Source: an uncultured Flavobacteriaceae bacterium
Lineage (GTDB): Bacteria; Bacteroidota; Bacteroidia; Flavobacteriales; Flavobacteriaceae
Assembly: GCA_947500575.1 (NCBI GenBank)
Contig: CANMSI010000002.1
Location: 62,001 to 126,000 of the forward strand
Direction of reading: 5' to 3'
DNA: 64,000 nt
Under the pieces are notes generated by a model. It was not told the origin of the DNA. It saw only the letters and a program-made list of their open reading frames with translations, and did no database searches. The stretch's first letter is position 1, and each line of letters starts with the position of its first letter. The position numbers were made by a program, and so were the translations under genes. Positions 17,295 through 26,098 of this stretch are shown in pieces.

Positions 17295-19895
17295 TTATTT
17301 AGAAAGTTCATTCTGATTTCTAAAAACCAACTGATCATCAAAAGCGTCTAATAGTATAATGCTATCTGTTTTAATATTTCCGCTTAATATTTCTTTGGAT
17401 AACTTATTTAAGACTTCTTTCTGAATTACTCTTTTGATAGGTCTTGCTCCGTACTGTGGTTCGTATCCTTTTTTAGAAAGATGTCCTATGGCTTCTTCAG
17501 TGGCATCCAAGACAATCTGCTGTTTTGCAACAGTTCTCTTAAGGATATCTATCTGTAGTTTTACAATTTTTTTGATGTCTTCCATGGACAAAGGTGTAAA
17601 CATGATAATATCATCAATTCGATTTAAAAACTCTGGTCGAATTGATTTTCTTAACAAATCTAATACACCCACTTTCGCCTTCACGGTAGCGGTTTCAACG
17701 TCATTGGTGTGGTCAAATTCTTCTTGAATAATTGGACTTCCCATATTACTGGTCATAATAATGATGGTATTTTTGAAATCTGCAATACGTCCTTTATTAT
17801 CGGTAAGCCTACCTTCATCTAATACTTGCAACAAAATATTGAAAATATCTGGATGTGCTTTTTCAATTTCATCTAAGAGAACAACGGAGTAGGGGCGTCT
17901 TCTTACGGCTTCTGTGAGCTGACCACCTTCATCATAGCCCACATAACCTGGAGGTGCTCCTACCAATCTACTTACGGAATGTTTTTCCTGATATTCACTC
18001 ATATCTATACGAGTCATGGCATGCTCATCATCAAAAAGATAAGAAGCTAAGGTCTTTGCTAGCTCTGTTTTTCCCACGCCGGTGGTACCTAAGAAAAGAA
18101 AGGAACCAATGGGTTTATGAGCATCTTGCAACCCGGTTCTACTTCTCCGTATGGCATCCGAAACGGCTTCTATTGCCTCTTCTTGCCCTATAACGCGTTT
18201 ATGCAATACCTTTTCTAAATCTAGTAACTTTTCTCGCTCACTTTGTAGCATCTTTGTAACAGGTATGCCCGTCCACTTTGCTACTACCTCGGCAATATCT
18301 TCTGTAGTTACCTCTTCTTTAATCAAAGTTCCATTTTCTTGCTGCGCTAGTACTTCTTTTTGTAAACCTTCTAATTCTTCTTGTGCTTCTTTTATTTTTC
18401 CGTAACGCAATTCGGCAACTTTGCCATAGTCTCCATTGCGCTCCGCTCGTTCGGCATCTAACCTATAGTTTTCAATATTTTGTTTGGTTTTTTGAATTTG
18501 GTCTACGACCGTTTTTTCACTATCCCATTTCGCAAAAATGACATTTCGTTCTTCCTTGAAATTTGCCAAATCAATATGAAGTGTTTTTAATTTGGTGGTA
18601 TCATTTTCCCTTTTGATAGCCTCTATTTCTATCTCTAATTGCATTATCTTTCGGTCCAGAGCATCCAACTCTTCTGGTTTGGAATTAATTTCTATCCGTA
18701 ATTTGGAAGCAGCTTCATCCATCAGATCTATGGCTTTATCTGGCAAAAAACGATTGGTAATATACCGTTGGGATAATTCTACCGCAGCAATTACTGCTTC
18801 ATCCTTAATTTGAACCTTGTGATGTGCTTCGTATTTATCTTTAATTCCTCTTAGAATAGAAATAGCACTTTCTGTATCTGGTTCATCTACTAGAATTTTT
18901 TGAAATCTTCGTTCAAGAGCCTTGTCTTTTTCAAAGTATTTTTGATACTCATCTAAAGTAGTCGCCCCAATTGCTCTTAGCTCCCCTCGTGCCAAAGCGG
19001 GTTTCAGAATATTTGCAGCATCCATGGCGCCTTCACCGCCGCCAGCACCTACAAGCGTATGAATTTCGTCAATGAAGAGTACAATGTTCCCGTCGGATGA
19101 AATCACTTCCTTGATCACTGCCTTTAGTCGCTCTTCAAATTCTCCCTTATATTTAGCTCCGGCAATTAAGGCTCCCATATCTAAGGAATAGATAATTTTG
19201 TCTTTTAAATTTTCGGGGACATCATGCTTTACAATTCTATGTGCTAAGCCTTCTGCAATGGCTGTTTTACCAACACCCGGCTCTCCAACCAGCATTGGGT
19301 TATTTTTTGTTCTCCTTGATAGAATCTGTAGAATTCTACGAATTTCTTCATCTCTACCAATTACAGGATCTAGTTTTCCTTCATCTACAAGTTGATTGAG
19401 GTTTCTAGCATATTTACTGAGAGAATTATACGTTTCTTCTACTGACTGTGAAGTTACCTTTTCTCCTTTTCTAAGTTCTAAAACTGCTGCTTTTAGTTCT
19501 TTTTCTGTTACTCCCTGATCCTTGAGTATCTGCGCTATTTTACTTTTAGATTTAAATAGGCCTAGGAGTAGGTGTTCCAATGAAATATACTCATCTCCCA
19601 TATCTGAAGCTACTTTTGTAGCTTCGTTTAAAGTTTTAGCGGTAGCTCCCGAAGCCATAATATCTCCGCCAGTTACCTTAGGAAAACGCTCTAGTTCTTT
19701 GTCTAGAATCTGATGAAGCAATGGAACATTTACCTGAAGCTTTTTTAAAAGAAAAGGAAGCACACTTTTATCTATTTGAGAGATTGCTTTAAAAAGGTGT
19801 TCGTTTTCTATATGTTGATGCCCTAGGTTATGTGCTAACTGCTGAGCATGCTGAATCGCTTCTTGCGATTTTATAGTGAAATTATTGAAGTTCAT
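17295..19895 (-). CDS. clpB: ATP-dependent disaggregase ClpB
   Basis: The 866-residue protein is full length. It has an N-domain (about 1-150), the first AAA+ module with Walker [10 protein letters not shown] and Walker [13 protein letters not shown], the coiled-coil M-domain typical of ClpB (about 400-530) and the second AAA+ module with GTTGVGKTE and [14 protein letters not shown]. The NRIDDIIMF word follows. It rescues aggregated proteins together with DnaK, whose gene is at 62029. The two genes share a distinctive promoter block (see 19933-19976 and 61942-61985), so heat-shock control is likely. Confidence 0.97.
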   Translation of the reverse strand: MNFNNFTIKSQEAIQHAQQLAHNLGHQHIENEHLFKAISQIDKSVLPFLLKKLQVNVPLLHQILDKELERFPKVTGGDIMASGATAKTLNEATKVASDMGDEYISLEHLLLGLFKSKSKIAQILKDQGVTEKELKAAVLELRKGEKVTSQSVEETYNSLSKYARNLNQLVDEGKLDPVIGRDEEIRRILQILSRRTKNNPMLVGEPGVGKTAIAEGLAHRIVKHDVPENLKDKIIYSLDMGALIAGAKYKGEFEERLKAVIKEVISSDGNIVLFIDEIHTLVGAGGGEGAMDAANILKPALARGELRAIGATTLDEYQKYFEKDKALERRFQKILVDEPDTESAISILRGIKDKYEAHHKVQIKDEAVIAAVELSQRYITNRFLPDKAIDLMDEAASKLRIEINSKPEELDALDRKIMQLEIEIEAIKRENDTTKLKTLHIDLANFKEERNVIFAKWDSEKTVVDQIQKTKQNIENYRLDAERAERNGDYGKVAELRYGKIKEAQEELEGLQKEVLAQQENGTLIKEEVTTEDIAEVVAKWTGIPVTKMLQSEREKLLDLEKVLHKRVIGQEEAIEAVSDAIRRSRTGLQDAHKPIGSFLFLGTTGVGKTELAKTLASYLFDDEHAMTRIDMSEYQEKHSVSRLVGAPPGYVGYDEGGQLTEAVRRRPYSVVLLDEIEKAHPDIFNILLQVLDEGRLTDNKGRIADFKNTIIIMTSNMGSPIIQEEFDHTNDVETATVKAKVGVLDLLRKSIRPEFLNRIDDIIMFTPLSMEDIKKIVKLQIDILKRTVAKQQIVLDATEEAIGHLSKKGYEPQYGARPIKRVIQKEVLNKLSKEILSGNIKTDSIILLDAFDDQLVFRNQNELSK

Positions 19896-19915
19896 ATGTC
19901 TTTATTTTTATAATA

Positions 19916-19940
19916 TTGTCCTTTCTTGGTAAAAGGACAA
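19916..19940. repeat. Inverted repeat in the clpB leader
   Basis: TTGTCCTTT (19916-19924) and AAAGGACAA (19932-19940) form a perfect 9-bp inverted repeat with a 7-base loop. It overlaps the downstream half of the predicted promoter and the likely transcription start, so it may be an operator or an mRNA hairpin. Confidence 0.6.
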
Positions 19941-19976
19941 GAACCCTACCAAGGAATGAATGCAGACAAAATGACG
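19933..19976 (-). promoter_or_regulatory. clpB promoter block shared with dnaK (-24/-12-like plus upstream element)
   Basis: On the minus strand, CGTCATTTTGTCTG (19963-19976) precedes TCCTTGGTAGGG and TTCTTGTCCTT (19933-19955). The core TTGG-N8-TTG has the spacing of a sigma-54 -24/-12 promoter, although the usual GC at -12 is GT. The same two blocks with identical spacing precede dnaK. The block ends 37 bases before the clpB ATG. Confidence 0.55.
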
Positions 19977-20056
19977 TTCTATCTCAATAAAAACAGGACA
20001 TTTCGGCAGCTTGTAAGAATCGAAAATTCCTGCGACTCATTATTAAAACCACGTAT

Positions 20057-20449
20057 ATGGGATTATTAAATTTATTTGGAAAAAATAAAGACCAATCAAA
20101 AAAAGAACAGAAAGTTTTACCCTGGCAAAAGCTTGAGAAATTGGAACAATTAGATGAAATTGTGAAGAGATCCAAAGGAAAACCGCAACTTATATATAAG
20201 CATTCTACTACCTGCGGTATTAGCAGAATGGTATTAAATATGTTTACGGAAGCCTATGCTTTTGATGAAAATCAAGCAGATTTGTATTATTTAGATCTAC
20301 ATAGCTATCGTGATGTTTCTAACGAGACTGGATATAAGTTTCAGGTAATGCATCAATCTCCACAATTATTAATTATAAAAAATGGGGTAGCGGTTGCTCA
20401 TGCTTCTCACGGTGCTATTAGTGATATGGACTTAGAAAGTTATTTATAA
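20057..20449 (+). CDS. ytxJ: YtxJ-type monothiol bacilliredoxin
   Basis: The 130-residue protein has a thioredoxin-like fold with a single active-site cysteine, C53, in HSTTCGISRMVL, followed by LYYLDLHSYRDVSN and the cis-Pro region HQSPQLLIIKNG. It matches YtxJ, the bacilliredoxin that removes bacillithiol from mixed disulfides in the cytoplasm. Bacteroidota, like Firmicutes, use bacillithiol. The N-terminal leader MGLLNLFGKNKDQSKK is charged and not a signal peptide. It is divergent from clpB and ends in a strong terminator. Confidence 0.92.
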   Translation: MGLLNLFGKNKDQSKKEQKVLPWQKLEKLEQLDEIVKRSKGKPQLIYKHSTTCGISRMVLNMFTEAYAFDENQADLYYLDLHSYRDVSNETGYKFQVMHQSPQLLIIKNGVAVAHASHGAISDMDLESYL

Positions 20450-20482
20450 AAAAAGCCCTTACGAATCGTAAGGGCTTTTTTT
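20448..20482. terminator. Bidirectional intrinsic terminator
   Basis: A 16-bp perfect stem (A-tract, GCCCTTACG, loop AAT, CGTAAGGGC, T-tract) lies between the ytxJ stop and the end of the convergent lipoprotein gene at 20491. Confidence 0.9.
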
Positions 20483-20490
20483 ATAAGATA

Positions 20491-21678
20491 TCAATTGAAT
20501 TTATGCCTGGTAATAATTCCTTTTAATTTCAATTTTAAATCTTCGCCTGCATCATATACCATTTGTTCATTTGATGGAAACGGTACAGAAGCTAAATTAA
20601 GCAAAGCTACTAAATCATTGTCCAAAGCACGTTTGTCTCCGTCATAGTTTGCATAAATATGTTCAAAAACAAATTCGCTTGACAACGGATATGCATTTAG
20701 CTGTTGTTGGGTTCTCAGATCTGTAAAACTTACGTTGCCTACTACTTGGGCAGATTTAAACTGTGTAAATTGGTAGAAATCGCATTTCACAGTTTTAAAT
20801 TTATCTACCTTAATTCTATTTCCAGCCGTATCTCGCACAACATTTCCATTTACATCTGTGGCATATTTGTAACCGTCTTTTATCTGCTTTTCTTTAATAA
20901 TCTGCTTTTCATTTACCTGTTCAGGAGATATGTTAATCTCTCTAAAGGCAACCTGCATCCCATAGTCATATTTAATATTATTTATAGGCTTCGTATGGTA
21001 CTCCGTCCATAAATCATTTAGACCATAGGTGTTAAAGTTAAGCAGTTCTTCTTCCAACCTAGTTGGCACAATTTGTTGTGTATCATTGAATACACTTACT
21101 TGTACATAGTCCAATCCTTTTTGGTACGCTTTTTCAATCAATTCTCTGGTATCTGCATATCCAGGATTAATTCTATCCAAGTATTTGAAATCATCATATG
21201 CTTTTCGATAATCGTATTTGCGCACGGCATTCTTCAATAAATCTGAAGCGTTTGTATATAAATATTCCGAAAGATCATTTTTGGTAGTGATGATATTCGA
21301 ATCATAATTCACCAATGAAAAGGTAGCATCTCTATTTTCGTCATATACTCTTAAAGGTAATAACGGGCGTATTCTTTCCTGAATATTCTTAAGGTTTACA
21401 TAGCTTTTGTAAATGGCCTCATAATTCGCAGGATTTCCGTCTTTTCTTAAGAACGCGATGTTTTGAAGTTCTCTTTCCGTATTTTTCTGAAAAGCTTCTT
21501 CTAATAGCAAAACATAAGGCTGGTGCCCTTTTTTTGTTTTATTATCAGATAAATTATTCACAGCCTTGTTAATGGCATTATAATAGTTACCGGTGTTAAC
21601 GGCTTCTTGGGTTTTTTTGACCCCTCCACAAGCGATCAAAAAAACTAAAACTGAACAAAGGAGTAATGTTTTTTTCAT
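20491..21678 (-). CDS. Flavobacterial lipoprotein of unknown function
   Basis: The 395-residue protein starts with a lipoprotein signal (LLLCSVLVFLIACGG). Residues about 25-200 are helical with TPR-like spacing (TGNYYNAINKAVNNL, RKAYDDFKYLDRINPGYADTRELIEKAYQKGLDY), followed by a strand-rich half (about 200-390). I do not recognise a named family with certainty. It is probably held at the outer membrane. It is a single gene with its own leader, which contains a long inverted repeat at 21683-21744, and it ends at the shared terminator with ytxJ. Confidence 0.75.
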   Translation of the reverse strand: MKKTLLLCSVLVFLIACGGVKKTQEAVNTGNYYNAINKAVNNLSDNKTKKGHQPYVLLLEEAFQKNTERELQNIAFLRKDGNPANYEAIYKSYVNLKNIQERIRPLLPLRVYDENRDATFSLVNYDSNIITTKNDLSEYLYTNASDLLKNAVRKYDYRKAYDDFKYLDRINPGYADTRELIEKAYQKGLDYVQVSVFNDTQQIVPTRLEEELLNFNTYGLNDLWTEYHTKPINNIKYDYGMQVAFREINISPEQVNEKQIIKEKQIKDGYKYATDVNGNVVRDTAGNRIKVDKFKTVKCDFYQFTQFKSAQVVGNVSFTDLRTQQQLNAYPLSSEFVFEHIYANYDGDKRALDNDLVALLNLASVPFPSNEQMVYDAGEDLKLKLKGIITRHKFN

Positions 21679-21682
21679 GATG

Positions 21683-21744
21683 TTATGTATTATGGTTTAG
21701 TTGGTTGAATTCAATTGCCATGCCAAATATGGCTTAATACATAA
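21683..21744. repeat. Nested inverted repeat just upstream of the 20491-21678 gene
   Basis: TTATGTATTA (21683-21692) and TAATACATAA (21735-21744) are perfect 10-bp inverted copies. Between them lie the palindrome TTGAATTCAA and GCCAT-N7-ATGGC. The outer arm starts 5 bases from the ATG, so the mRNA leader could fold over the start. Confidence 0.6.
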
Positions 21745-21793
21745 CGGAAAAGGTCAAAAGTTCGTATATCCTCGTTAAAAAGCTTTGTTTACC

Positions 21794-23083
21794 CTATTTT
21801 TTCTTAGGTTCAAATACGGGAAGTAATTTACTACTTACTTCGCCAAAACCAATTCGGACCCCATCTTTTTCGCAAAAACCATACATCGTTACGGTATCAT
21901 TATCCTGAATAAAGGTTCTGGTTTCGCCATTGTTAAGAGTAACTGGTTTTGTGCCTTGCCAAGATAGTTCTAGCATGGAACCATAGGAATTGGGTGTTTT
22001 TCCTGAGATAGTTCCACTGCCCATCATATCACCGCTATTCACTTTACATCCATTAATGGTATGGTGCGTAAGCTGCTGCGCCATGGTCCAATACATGTAT
22101 TTAAAATTAGACGTACATACGGTAGTGGCTGTTCCGTTTTCCGGGGTTATTGCCACTTCTAGTGCAATATCAAAACTCTTTTTACCGGTATACTGCAAAT
22201 AGGGAAGGGGTTCTGGTTCTTGCACAGGACTATCAACTCTAAAGGGTTCTAGTGCGTCCAAGGTAACAATCCAGGCAGATATGGATGAAGCAAAACTCTT
22301 AGCTAAGAAAGGTCCCAAAGGAACATATTCCCATTTTTGAATATCCCTTGCGCTCCAATCGTTAAAAAGAACTAATCCAAAAATATAATCTTCCGCTGTT
22401 TCGATAGAAATAGGTTCTCCAAGGACATTGGCATCAGTGGTTATAAATGCCATTTCCAATTCAAAATCTACCAAACGGGAAGGTCCAAATATAGGTTGTT
22501 TGGAATCTTTGGGAATTGTTTGTCCCTTAGGTCTTCTTACTGGAGTACCACTTGGAATAATTGTAGAACTTCTACCATGATATCCCACGGGTATATGCAA
22601 CCAGTTGGGTAATAAGGCATTTTCAGGATCTCTAAACATCATACCCACATTTGTAGCGTGCTCTTTACTGGAGTAAAAATCTGTATAATCACCTATCTGT
22701 ACAGGTAATTGCATTTCTATTTCATCCATGCCAAACAAAACTACTTTTTGGTGACCTTCATTATCTCTAAGTTCTGGATTGTTCTGATCAAAAATCTCAC
22801 TAATTCGATTTCTAACAAGTCGCCATGTCTTTTTTCCGTCAGAAATGAAATCGTTCAAGGTATCCTGAAGAAAAATATCTTCCGTTAAAGGAATATCGTT
22901 AAAATATCCCAGCTGATGTAATGCACCTAGGTCAATAGCTTTATCTCCTATACGTGTTCCTATGGTTATGATATCGTCTCTTGTTAGAAAAACTCCAAAA
23001 GGGATGTTTTGAATGGGAAAGTCCGAATTTTCTGGAACAGAAAGCCATGTTTTTTTTGATGGATCGTTTGTTTTGAACGGCAT
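21794..23083 (-). CDS. fahA: Fumarylacetoacetase
   Basis: The 429-residue enzyme splits fumarylacetoacetate into fumarate and acetoacetate, the last step of tyrosine and homogentisate breakdown. It shows the FAH pattern: N-terminal domain with FGVFLTRDD and GDKAIDLGAL, then DYTDFYSSKEHATNVG with the catalytic His region, IPVGYHGRSSTI, VDFELEMAF and the late GDMMGSGTISG. The length is typical. Other genes of the pathway (hmgA, hpd) are not in this window. It is divergent from glyA with 108 bases between. Confidence 0.96.
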   Translation of the reverse strand: MPFKTNDPSKKTWLSVPENSDFPIQNIPFGVFLTRDDIITIGTRIGDKAIDLGALHQLGYFNDIPLTEDIFLQDTLNDFISDGKKTWRLVRNRISEIFDQNNPELRDNEGHQKVVLFGMDEIEMQLPVQIGDYTDFYSSKEHATNVGMMFRDPENALLPNWLHIPVGYHGRSSTIIPSGTPVRRPKGQTIPKDSKQPIFGPSRLVDFELEMAFITTDANVLGEPISIETAEDYIFGLVLFNDWSARDIQKWEYVPLGPFLAKSFASSISAWIVTLDALEPFRVDSPVQEPEPLPYLQYTGKKSFDIALEVAITPENGTATTVCTSNFKYMYWTMAQQLTHHTINGCKVNSGDMMGSGTISGKTPNSYGSMLELSWQGTKPVTLNNGETRTFIQDNDTVTMYGFCEKDGVRIGFGEVSSKLLPVFEPKKK

Positions 23084-23191
23084 GATAGAATTGTTAATTG
23101 CTGTTTAATAAATTCCTAATCAAATATATTATTTTCTTCCGTTTAAAGGTGTGCAATTCGTATTTTTACGCCTCATTTAACAGATTTACCT

Positions 23192-24469
23192 ATGATGGAA
23201 CGCGACACTAAAATTTTTGACCTAATAGAAGCTGAAAGAGAACGCCAAACCAATGGAATAGAACTTATAGCTTCTGAGAATTTTACTAGTCCACAAGTTA
23301 TGGAAGCAGCAGGCTCCGTACTAACAAATAAATATGCTGAAGGATATCCTGGAAAACGCTATTATGGAGGGTGCGAAGTGGTAGATATTGTGGAGCAGAT
23401 TGCAATTGATAGAGCAAAAGAACTTTTCGGAGCTGCGTATGCAAATGTGCAACCACATTCAGGGTCACAGGCCAATGCTTCGGTTTATCATGCATGTTTG
23501 CAACCAGGAGATACCATTCTGGGTTTTGATTTATCTCATGGTGGACACCTCACACATGGTTCTCCTGTTAATTTTTCTGGAAGACTGTATAATCCTGTTT
23601 TTTACGGAGTAGAGGAAGCTACTGGAGAATTGAATTATGATGCGATACAAGAAATTGCCACACGCGAAAAGCCCAAAATGATTATTGCAGGAGCTTCTGC
23701 CTACTCAAGAGATATGGATTTTAAGCGATTTAGAGAAATTGCGGATAGCGTAGATGCATTGTTATTGGCAGATATATCGCATCCAGCCGGTTTAATTGCC
23801 AAGGGAATTTTAAATGATCCTATACCACACTGTCACATTGTTACTACAACTACCCACAAAACTCTCAGAGGCCCAAGAGGGGGGCTTATTTTAATGGGAG
23901 AAGATTTTGACAATCCTTTTGGAATTCGTTTAAAGAATGGCAGTTTGCGTAAAATGTCTACTCTTTTAAATCTAGCGGTATTTCCAGGGAACCAAGGTGG
24001 GCCTTTAGAGCATATTATAGCGGCAAAAGCGATTGCTTTTGGTGAAGCTTTATCCGATACGTTCTTACATTATATGCTTCAGGTAAAGAAAAATGCGGCA
24101 GCGATGGCTGAAGCTTTCGTGGCCAAGGATTATAAAATTATCTCCAATGGAACGGATAATCATATGATGCTTATTGACCTACGAAATAAGAATATTACCG
24201 GTAAAGATGCTGAAAAGGCATTGGTAAAAGCTGATATCACTGCAAACAAGAATATGGTTCCTTTTGATGACAAATCGCCCTTTGTAACTTCTGGGATTAG
24301 ATTTGGTACTCCTGCTATTACCACTCGTGGATTAAAAGAAGCAGATATGAAAACCATCGTAGACTTAGTGGATGAAGCAATTATGAATTGGGAGAATGAT
24401 CAAGTATTAGAGGAAATCAAGAAAAAGGTTAATGCATTGATGGAAGGTAAAGCGTTATTTAACGCATAG
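23192..24469 (+). CDS. glyA: Serine hydroxymethyltransferase
   Basis: The 425-residue PLP enzyme converts serine and tetrahydrofolate to glycine and methylene-tetrahydrofolate. It has [28 protein letters not shown], the aldehyde-pocket [11 protein letters not shown] and the PLP lysine in [15 protein letters not shown]. The first codons are ATGATG, so the start may be 23192 or 23195. It is monocistronic; a long inverted repeat follows at 24507-24548. Confidence 0.97.
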   Translation: MMERDTKIFDLIEAERERQTNGIELIASENFTSPQVMEAAGSVLTNKYAEGYPGKRYYGGCEVVDIVEQIAIDRAKELFGAAYANVQPHSGSQANASVYHACLQPGDTILGFDLSHGGHLTHGSPVNFSGRLYNPVFYGVEEATGELNYDAIQEIATREKPKMIIAGASAYSRDMDFKRFREIADSVDALLLADISHPAGLIAKGILNDPIPHCHIVTTTTHKTLRGPRGGLILMGEDFDNPFGIRLKNGSLRKMSTLLNLAVFPGNQGGPLEHIIAAKAIAFGEALSDTFLHYMLQVKKNAAAMAEAFVAKDYKIISNGTDNHMMLIDLRNKNITGKDAEKALVKADITANKNMVPFDDKSPFVTSGIRFGTPAITTRGLKEADMKTIVDLVDEAIMNWENDQVLEEIKKKVNALMEGKALFNA

Positions 24470-24506
24470 AAGTTAAGCTGGTCTTATTATAGAATTTAGA
24501 CACTAC

Positions 24507-24548
24507 CAATGGAAAACCAATTGCCCTATAAATATTGGTTTTCCATTG
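24507..24548. terminator. Long inverted repeat between convergent genes, probable terminator
   Basis: CAATGGAAAACCAAT and ATTGGTTTTCCATTG are perfect 15-bp inverted copies with a 12-base loop. It sits between glyA and the convergent gene ending at 24553. There is no clear T-tract after either arm, so a pausing or RNA-stabilising role is also possible. Confidence 0.55.
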
Positions 24549-24552
24549 AAAA

Positions 24553-25281
24553 TCAATGATTCAATAAAAATAAATCTCCTGTAATAATTGATTTAGTTTT
24601 TAAATCATATATTGTAGCGTCCTCCTTGGAATCGAAGTAGAGACCCCAAAATCCAAAATAATCTTTCTGTGTACTTTTTCCAGATGTAATATTCACCATT
24701 GTAAGATCATTATCCAAAGGACCTTCTTCATATACGGGAACGTAAATTTCACAGGGAATATCCGACAACCTATTCGTATATTGTGCGTGTTCAGCAACCA
24801 GGTGCCTTAAAATTAGTTCCAACTGATCTGGAATGCTCCGATCGTATATTTTATGAATTACAATGGTTACATCATTTAAAAAAATTGCAAATTCTTCAAA
24901 ATCTATTTGGAGTTCATTACACCCAATTAATCCAAGGAATGCATTAGTAATAGATGATTTCTTTATATCTCCATTAGGATTTTGTTGCAATTCAATAGTT
25001 TTCTCATTGGATAAAACGGAAATTGCTTCTTGAAATTTGAAGTTACAGTCTACCTCTACAGCCAAATTTATGTGTGTATTGTCTGAAGAACAATTGCGTA
25101 CAGTTACTTCCGAAAAAAAGTCTTTTTCCAAGCTTTTTTTAAACGTTTCTAAACCAATGATCTGTGACAAATCATTATGTCCTAAACCCAAATAATTCTT
25201 AAAGTTGTTGTTGTGCTGTGGCATAGATTGAATACGGTTTCCGTCCTTATATACAAACTTAACCGTATTATGTAATTTCAT
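24553..25281 (-). CDS. Hypothetical protein, family not recognised
   Basis: The protein is 242 residues from the ATG at 25281; an upstream GTG at 25338 would add 19 residues that look untranslated. It has no signal peptide or membrane segment and no domain I can name. The central part has LGLIGCNELQIDFEEFAIFLNDVTIVIHKIY and the C-terminal part FGFWGLYFDSKEDATIYD. It lies 130 bases downstream of the TPR-kinase/regulator pair on the same strand, so a link to that system is possible but not shown. Confidence 0.6.
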   Translation of the reverse strand: MKLHNTVKFVYKDGNRIQSMPQHNNNFKNYLGLGHNDLSQIIGLETFKKSLEKDFFSEVTVRNCSSDNTHINLAVEVDCNFKFQEAISVLSNEKTIELQQNPNGDIKKSSITNAFLGLIGCNELQIDFEEFAIFLNDVTIVIHKIYDRSIPDQLELILRHLVAEHAQYTNRLSDIPCEIYVPVYEEGPLDNDLTMVNITSGKSTQKDYFGFWGLYFDSKEDATIYDLKTKSIITGDLFLLNH

Positions 25282-25411
25282 ACTAAATAAAAACCTTAGA
25301 AAAACTAGGGTTTTTATTTGATATATCAGCTTGACCACCGTTTTTTAAGAAAAAAGCGTTAAAGATATCCGATTTTTAGTAATTGATGGGAAGTAAAAAG
25401 TGAAAAAAGTA

Positions 25412-26080
25412 CTAGATAAAGCCTCTGTTTTTTGCTTGAATAATTAGCGCTTGATCATTTTGCTTGTCCACACCGAAAATTGTTTTTAATTGGCGTTTTC
25501 TATTCTCAATACCAGCCTGAGATAGATTGATATGGTCACCTAAATCCTTCGTTTTAGTTCCTATGGAAAGGTGATAAAGAATTTTTTTGTCATTATCATC
25601 CAATGAAATATCATTCGACATTTTTCTTCTAATCGCAGCCAATACTTTTTGGGTGTAATAGGGGGGAGTGGTGGTAACCATATGTATCATAGCTTCCATC
25701 GATTTTTGATCAATCTCTGTTTTAACCATATATCCATCTGGATTCACATTCTTCAAAATACTATTGATGCGGTAGCTATCACTGAAAGAAGACATAAATA
25801 CAATTTTAGATTCAGGAACCAATTTACGAGCCATAATGCCCAAGTCTTCACCTGTAAAAGGCTGAGGGTCATCTGGGCCTGATAGTTGGATGTCTAACAA
25901 TAAAATATCGTACCGAAATGATCGTGCAGATTCCTCTATTTTACGCTTTCCAGTTTCGAAAGTTTTTGCCATGTCCACCAAAATTTTATAATCAGCAAAG
26001 TCAATATCCTCCAGGATGTACTTATATCCTATGGTAGTCATTTCATGATCATCTACTGCTAAAATGCGCAAAGTTTTCAT
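25412..26080 (-). CDS. NarL/LuxR-type response regulator
   Basis: The 222-residue protein has a receiver domain (about 4-135) with the acidic pair D10-D11 and phosphoacceptor D63 (ILLLDIQLSG), and a C-terminal helix-turn-helix (about 155-215; DKKILYHLSIGTKTKDLGDHINLSQAGIENRKRQLKTIFGV). The insertion SGPDDPQPFTGEDLG after the phosphorylation loop is longer than in NarL. It follows the histidine kinase gene by 18 bases and is the obvious partner. Targets are unknown. Confidence 0.9.
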   Translation of the reverse strand: MKTLRILAVDDHEMTTIGYKYILEDIDFADYKILVDMAKTFETGKRKIEESARSFRYDILLLDIQLSGPDDPQPFTGEDLGIMARKLVPESKIVFMSSFSDSYRINSILKNVNPDGYMVKTEIDQKSMEAMIHMVTTTPPYYTQKVLAAIRRKMSNDISLDDNDKKILYHLSIGTKTKDLGDHINLSQAGIENRKRQLKTIFGVDKQNDQALIIQAKNRGFI

Positions 26081-26098
26081 TGTTCGTGTGTGGTATAA

